NCBI RefSeq assembly: GCF_003369915.1
Contig: NC_046675.1
Location: 22,692,001-22,756,000 of the forward strand
Source of the DNA: Drosophila miranda
Lineage: Eukaryota; Arthropoda; Insecta; Diptera; Drosophilidae
DNA: 64,000 nt
Direction of reading: 5' to 3'
In this document: in pieces, positions 59,801 to 64,000 of the stretch
Layout of the letters: the number at the start of each line of letters is the position of its first letter
Numbering within the stretch: position 1 is the stretch's first letter
Program-made: the position numbers and the translations under genes
Notes under the pieces: model-generated
What the model saw: only the letters and a program-made list of their open reading frames with translations
What the model was told of the DNA's origin: nothing
Databases searched by the model: none

Positions 59801-61608
59801 GATTTGCATTGCATGAAAAGAACGCATAAAAGGGGGCAGGAGAAAGGGCTTTCAGATGGGGGGGATTGGGTGTGTGGACACTGACATGGGGTTATATGGA
59901 TATTTAAATAAAAATGGAGAAATGCAAAGAAGGAAATGTGAACTGTGTCTGTGTGGATGCAGCAACCTTAGCACAAACTTGAAGATTTATCCGATGACAC
60001 GGCGTATGCGTAATGCAAATGCCATAAAGGTGGCCCACATCCTTGTAGCTAAGGGCAGCTGTAGCTTCCTTCCTTTGGCTTTATGGCAGCCGTAAACTAT
60101 GCAACGCTTCTGGCCAGATGCATTGACAATGAGAAGACCGTGTGGGAGAGGAGAGGAGAGGAGAGAACATTGGTTGGACAGTAAAATTATATGGGAAAAC
60201 TCTGCTTCAATAAGCCATTAAAGGGCTAGGTAACAGATGTGGTAACACGCGTTTGCATTGATGGACAACCATGATTGATGTGAAGAGAACCACTAAATTA
60301 CAATTTAAAATCTTTAATATGAATTCTTATTTAATTGTCACCTTTTTAGTTATTATTTTCACTTTAACATTTACAATTTACATCCAAGTCATTTCAACAG
60401 AATTAGAGAAGGGATTTTTCTAAGTTTTCTATACTATAATTGCATCTATTTTTTAATCTATAACTTCTGCTCTGGTAGTCATCAAATTCCATCAACTCTT
60501 GCAACTAAACTTTTTATTCCAATTTTTCTTTTAGTATACTTTTAAGAAACTTTGGCATGACATTTGCCTAGTAAAAATGCAACTTAGGCCTGGAAAAGTT
60601 AGAGCCAATTAGGTAAACTTTAATACTCCAACTCCCACTGGATTTAAATGGATTTACCATTTCCATGGCAGCAAGTCTTTAAACAAACAAGTCTTTCTGT
60701 TTTTCATAGACTCTGTTTTCACGCCAATAGAAAATATCAATGTTAATAAAATAATTAAACACTTCAGATAAAATCTACTTTTTATTCATACATCGTAATT
60801 GATGTTTTAGTTAGTATTTATAATTATATACAAATGTTTTCCGATTGCTGTCATGTGTGATTAGGGCTTGCAGAGGCTCAAGTGGCTTATGTTTTTTTTT
60901 TGTCTGAATGAATATTCAATTGAATTTATTATGTTTGTTCACTGATTTAATTCCTCTTATGCAATCATTTGGGACAAGTATATTTAATGAAAACATTTAT
61001 TTAAAATTAAATCTAATATAACTAACAAAAAAACTTGGCTAAAATTAATTGACCCCAATTAAATTATCTCCATCATTTTTTAGCTCATTTTATAAACTTT
61101 ATAATGAATGAAGTATATCATTTTGATTAAAAACGAAATGTTGTTGAAAATTATCTTCAGTTCACACTGAATTTGTTTCAACTCGTATGATACTTTCTTC
61201 GTTTTTGTAAATTTTCCAAAAGGATTTCCAACTTTCTTTCAGAAAGTTAAACAAAATCGTTCCTAAGAACACCACTTATGTTCTGTTTTTGGCCAAAAAG
61301 CTTTTATTTCTTTCCAGGCGAGGCCAGCAGTTGGCCGTGTTAGATTTACCATGCAGTATGCTTTGTCATGTGTCAAAGTGCATCACCCACTCAAGCTCAG
61401 ACTGCTGTCAGCTGCTGCTCGGTGGCACATCAATCACACTGCAACCGGCTGGACTGGACTGGAGCTGGAGTCCGGGACAAGCTCAAGAGGAACTCGAGAG
61501 AGAGAGAGAGCGAGGCCGAGGATAAGGCAACCAGCTGCTGCCTTTGTCTATTTGCTGGATTGCATTTTTGCAGGCAAACTTAATTAATTTTCAAGTCTGT
61601 CAGGGCCC

Positions 61609-61627
61609 GTAATAATAATAATAATAA
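61609..61627 (+). repeat. (AAT)n microsatellite
   Basis: About six tandem AAT units are present. Confidence 0.85.
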
Positions 61628-61894
61628 TGGGTCATGATGAGACAGCAGCCTGGGTCTCATTGAATTGGCAGAGCTATAAATTGCATCACCGTTTGATTTA
61701 TAGATGACTGCCATGTGCAAGGATACGGACGGACACGGACTCCCTCCGATCTGGAGTCCGCGGCCGTGGCCGCCTTCTAATTTGGCACTTAAATGCAACG
61801 ACGTGCGTGGGACGCTGGCTGAAGGACTGACTTATGTCCTCCACTCAACTAAGTTTGGTCTCTCAGCCTCCAAACTCCGTACCTCTTCTTACTT

Positions 61895-62154
61895 TGCTCC
61901 ACTCTTCTCGATAGGCATATGCACACGTCCTTGCTAGGGATTCCTATCACGCGCCGCAAAATGGCGTTACGTGTTTGCCGCCTCCGATACTGGCGGTTGG
62001 TGAAGTCCTCCTCGTCTTCCTTCCAACTCCCTGGTGGATTATTTCGCCCATGGCTGTTGCTCCTGCTCCCGCTGATACTGCTGCTGCTGCTGCCCCTGAT
62101 GTTGCCCCTGGAATATTCAATAATTGGCGCCTCTGGTTGTGTGGGTTGTGGCAT
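61895..62154 (-). CDS. Possible coding exon, polar Arg/Ser-rich, unknown family
   Basis: An ATG-initiated open frame on the minus strand encodes a polar peptide with Ser runs and KEDEEDFTNRQYRRRQTRN, a composition more like real protein than the hydrophobic shadow frame on the plus strand. A plausible donor (AGCAAA|GTAAGA) lies near 61895 before the frame becomes less protein-like. No homologue is recognised and no partner exon is identified, so this is tentative. Confidence 0.2.
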
Positions 62155-63357
62155 TGGTGTGTATGCGTTGGTCTACTCTCTCTTCATAGTTTGACGTGCC
62201 GCCGGAAAGTATGCAGCATTAAATTTTCGCGTTATGCATCAGTGCAGGCCCGACAAATTACTGCGAAAATTGATTCGCAGCCAAGGGAGGAAAAAAAGCA
62301 ACGCAACGAACAAAGCGGAAAAACTGATAGTTGCGTCTGTGTGGCTTTTTCACACGTTCACAGTGGATTTTGTAGTAGCTCTTTTTGTGTGGAATTGTGA
62401 ATTTTGTGCTTGTTAAAATGAATGCAGTTTTGGATTTCGTTATTTTAGTAAATTTGCATTATATACATTACATACATAAGTACAAAAGAGGGTAAGTTGT
62501 GGTCATTTTCAGTTATCTGAATAAAAATTGAATGCTCCTCTCCCCGGTAAAAGAGTACAAAATTTTGGAACCGAAATCATATAATAAATAGGACAACAAA
62601 TAATATGCTCATTAAATTTGATTCTAGTTCATATAAAAAGAAGATGTATGTAGATGTGTAAATAAAATAAAATAAAATAATATCAGCGGAAAATAATAAA
62701 TTGATTTTCCAGCTTATGGTATTTAGTATTTATATAATTGAAGATGTGTATTGGAAAAAAATTTGTATAGAGTTTTATATAAACCAATATGCATTTATTA
62801 TTCATTTGATGTGTTCCCAGTTCAAAGTCCTCCTATTTGAATTTCTTTAAATATACATAGGTACTCTTCTTTTTATAGAAAAGCCAATTTCAATTGAGTT
62901 TCCTCAACGTTACGTGCACTTTAATGCACTGCCAATTGTTTATTGTTCACTGCTCGCTGTGTAGAGTAGGGTTCCCGACTGAGTCTGCATCACTACGTTT
63001 TGAATTGGGTTTGGCAAAGCTTTAGTTTTGGTTACGTATTGGTACCCTACAGTCAATTAGTTGAGGGGAATATTGTTCAAATTATTTCCAGACCGCTTTT
63101 GCTCTATCTATTGAAGAAATACCTGTGGTATCCACAATAATTATGCATTAATATTTATTCGTTTCACTTTACACATGTATTTTGGATAGCTTTCTTGCTG
63201 ACGCCACTTAATTGAATTCATAATAAAGGGTATCCTTTTTCGGAATATCAATTCTACTCTTCCTTTCCTGTCTTCTTGTTTTGTTCGCCCCCTCTCTAAT
63301 TGAATTGTTCGTCGGTGCAATTTAATTTCTACGCAGCAGTGCATTTTCGTTATCACT

Positions 63358-63600
63358 CACCCCGCGCGGACGAAGAAGCAGCAGTAGACAAAGAGGCAGC
63401 GACAGCGACCGCGCAAGCACAGGCAAGTCAAGCCAAAGCAAAAGAAAACATCAGCAAAGGAAAAGGGTGAATGAACAGCGATAGAAGGAGCAGACAGAAT
63501 GGAATGGTTAACCGGTTCGTCTGCTGCAAGGTCGCAAAGGATGAGAAGGGAGATACGGGTGCAGGAGTAACAAGTGTTTTTGGGCTGCCGGCAGTAATGA
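63358..63600 (-). other. Possible non-coding first exon with a strong donor
   Basis: On the minus strand GCGCGGG|GTGAGTGATA at about 63358 is a near-perfect 5' splice site preceded by G/C-rich sequence with CTG/TCG runs, typical of fly 5' UTR exons. It would belong to a minus-strand gene whose coding part lies to the left, perhaps the 61895-62154 candidate. Confidence 0.2.
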
Positions 63601-64000
63601 AGCAGAAGAAAGAAACGACGTAAACGTGAATCGTAACAGATGGACAAAATGATCGCCCCCCGAGATGGGGAGGAGCACAAGAATGCCAGAGGCGGTACAC
63701 CAAGGGGCAACAAGTTGGGAGAGGGGTTGTTTATCCTAAAAAAACTACATATTCCCTTAATCTTGCGAATTATGTTTACTCTTCTTAATGTAAACACTCA
63801 AAATGTTATGCCACAAAATCCAACCTCTCACAACCCCAGCCTCTGACAGCGGACGCCCTAGCACAGCCCAGCCTTCACTACACCAGCACCAAACAGAGAG
63901 CACACGCAAGTAAAACAATTAAATCTTGGCGTACAATAATTTTGCAGCTGGTGTAGTGAACCGATTAGAAGAAGAAGACGGGCGCACGAGGAGAAAAAAA

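Larger units (their letters stand above)
56879..64000. other. About 7 kb without a confident gene
   Basis: AT-rich non-coding DNA. Two weak minus-strand exon candidates lie at about 61895-62154 and 63358-63600; otherwise nothing is supported. A short AGGGTATC-bearing stretch near 59276-59420 could be another degenerate repeat. Confidence 0.45.

Noticed and set aside
1-64000. tRNA, rRNA or CRISPR elements
   Set aside because: No tRNA cloverleaf with TTC-box, no rRNA block and no direct-repeat/spacer array was noticed; a CRISPR array is not expected in a fly nuclear genome. A tRNAscan run would settle the first point.

Overview
This window is nuclear DNA of a Drosophila-type fly. Genes have short 55-70 bp GT/AG introns, non-coding stretches are rich in CA, GA and homopolymer runs, and promoters carry DRE (TATCGATA) or TATA elements. 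The set VhaPPA1-1, RpS5b, VhaPPA1-2, RRP15 and RTRAF matches what I remember of the D. melanogaster 3R/88D (Muller E) neighbourhood. The repeats suggest a species outside the melanogaster subgroup, perhaps the obscura group. The species is inference; the insect gene content is seen directly.

Layout. 1-954: the last four exons of Elp1. 955-12028: about 11 kb without recognisable coding exons, rich in simple repeats. 12029-17366: a receptor-type protein tyrosine phosphatase with a very long Thr-rich ectodomain and an atypical catalytic domain. 18440-37754: a dense housekeeping block holding an ER FKBP (FKBP2), WDR3/UTP12, a small single-pass membrane protein, eIF1A (with a chymotrypsin-like protease gene nested in its 6.2 kb intron), nurim, NUDCD3, a DMAC1/TMEM261-like protein, RTRAF and RRP15, then VhaPPA1-2. 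38081-40945: RpS5b and VhaPPA1-1. 41153-43690: a cluster of interspersed repeats. 43691-54844: about 11 kb with no recognisable gene but an INE-1/DINE-1-like fragment. 54845-56608: a luciferase-like acyl-CoA synthetase. 56609-64000: no confident gene; two weak exon candidates on the minus strand.

The housekeeping block alternates divergent and convergent pairs with very small gaps (56-95 bp between stops, 178-224 bp between starts). Its products serve ribosome assembly (WDR3, RRP15, RpS5b), translation initiation (eIF1A), tRNA and RNA handling (RTRAF), protein folding (FKBP2, NUDCD3), the nuclear envelope (nurim), complex I assembly (DMAC1-like) and organelle acidification (VhaPPA1-1 and -2). 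The two regulated genes, the nested protease and the acyl-CoA synthetase, instead have TATA boxes and GATA-type sites, as expected of gut or fat-body genes.

The most unusual signal is an unclassified interspersed repeat. Copies abut the promoters of four housekeeping genes (FKBP2, WDR3, eIF1A, VhaPPA1-1), each with the same end, which carries core-promoter-like ATATACCG motifs, pointing at the gene, on whichever strand the gene lies.
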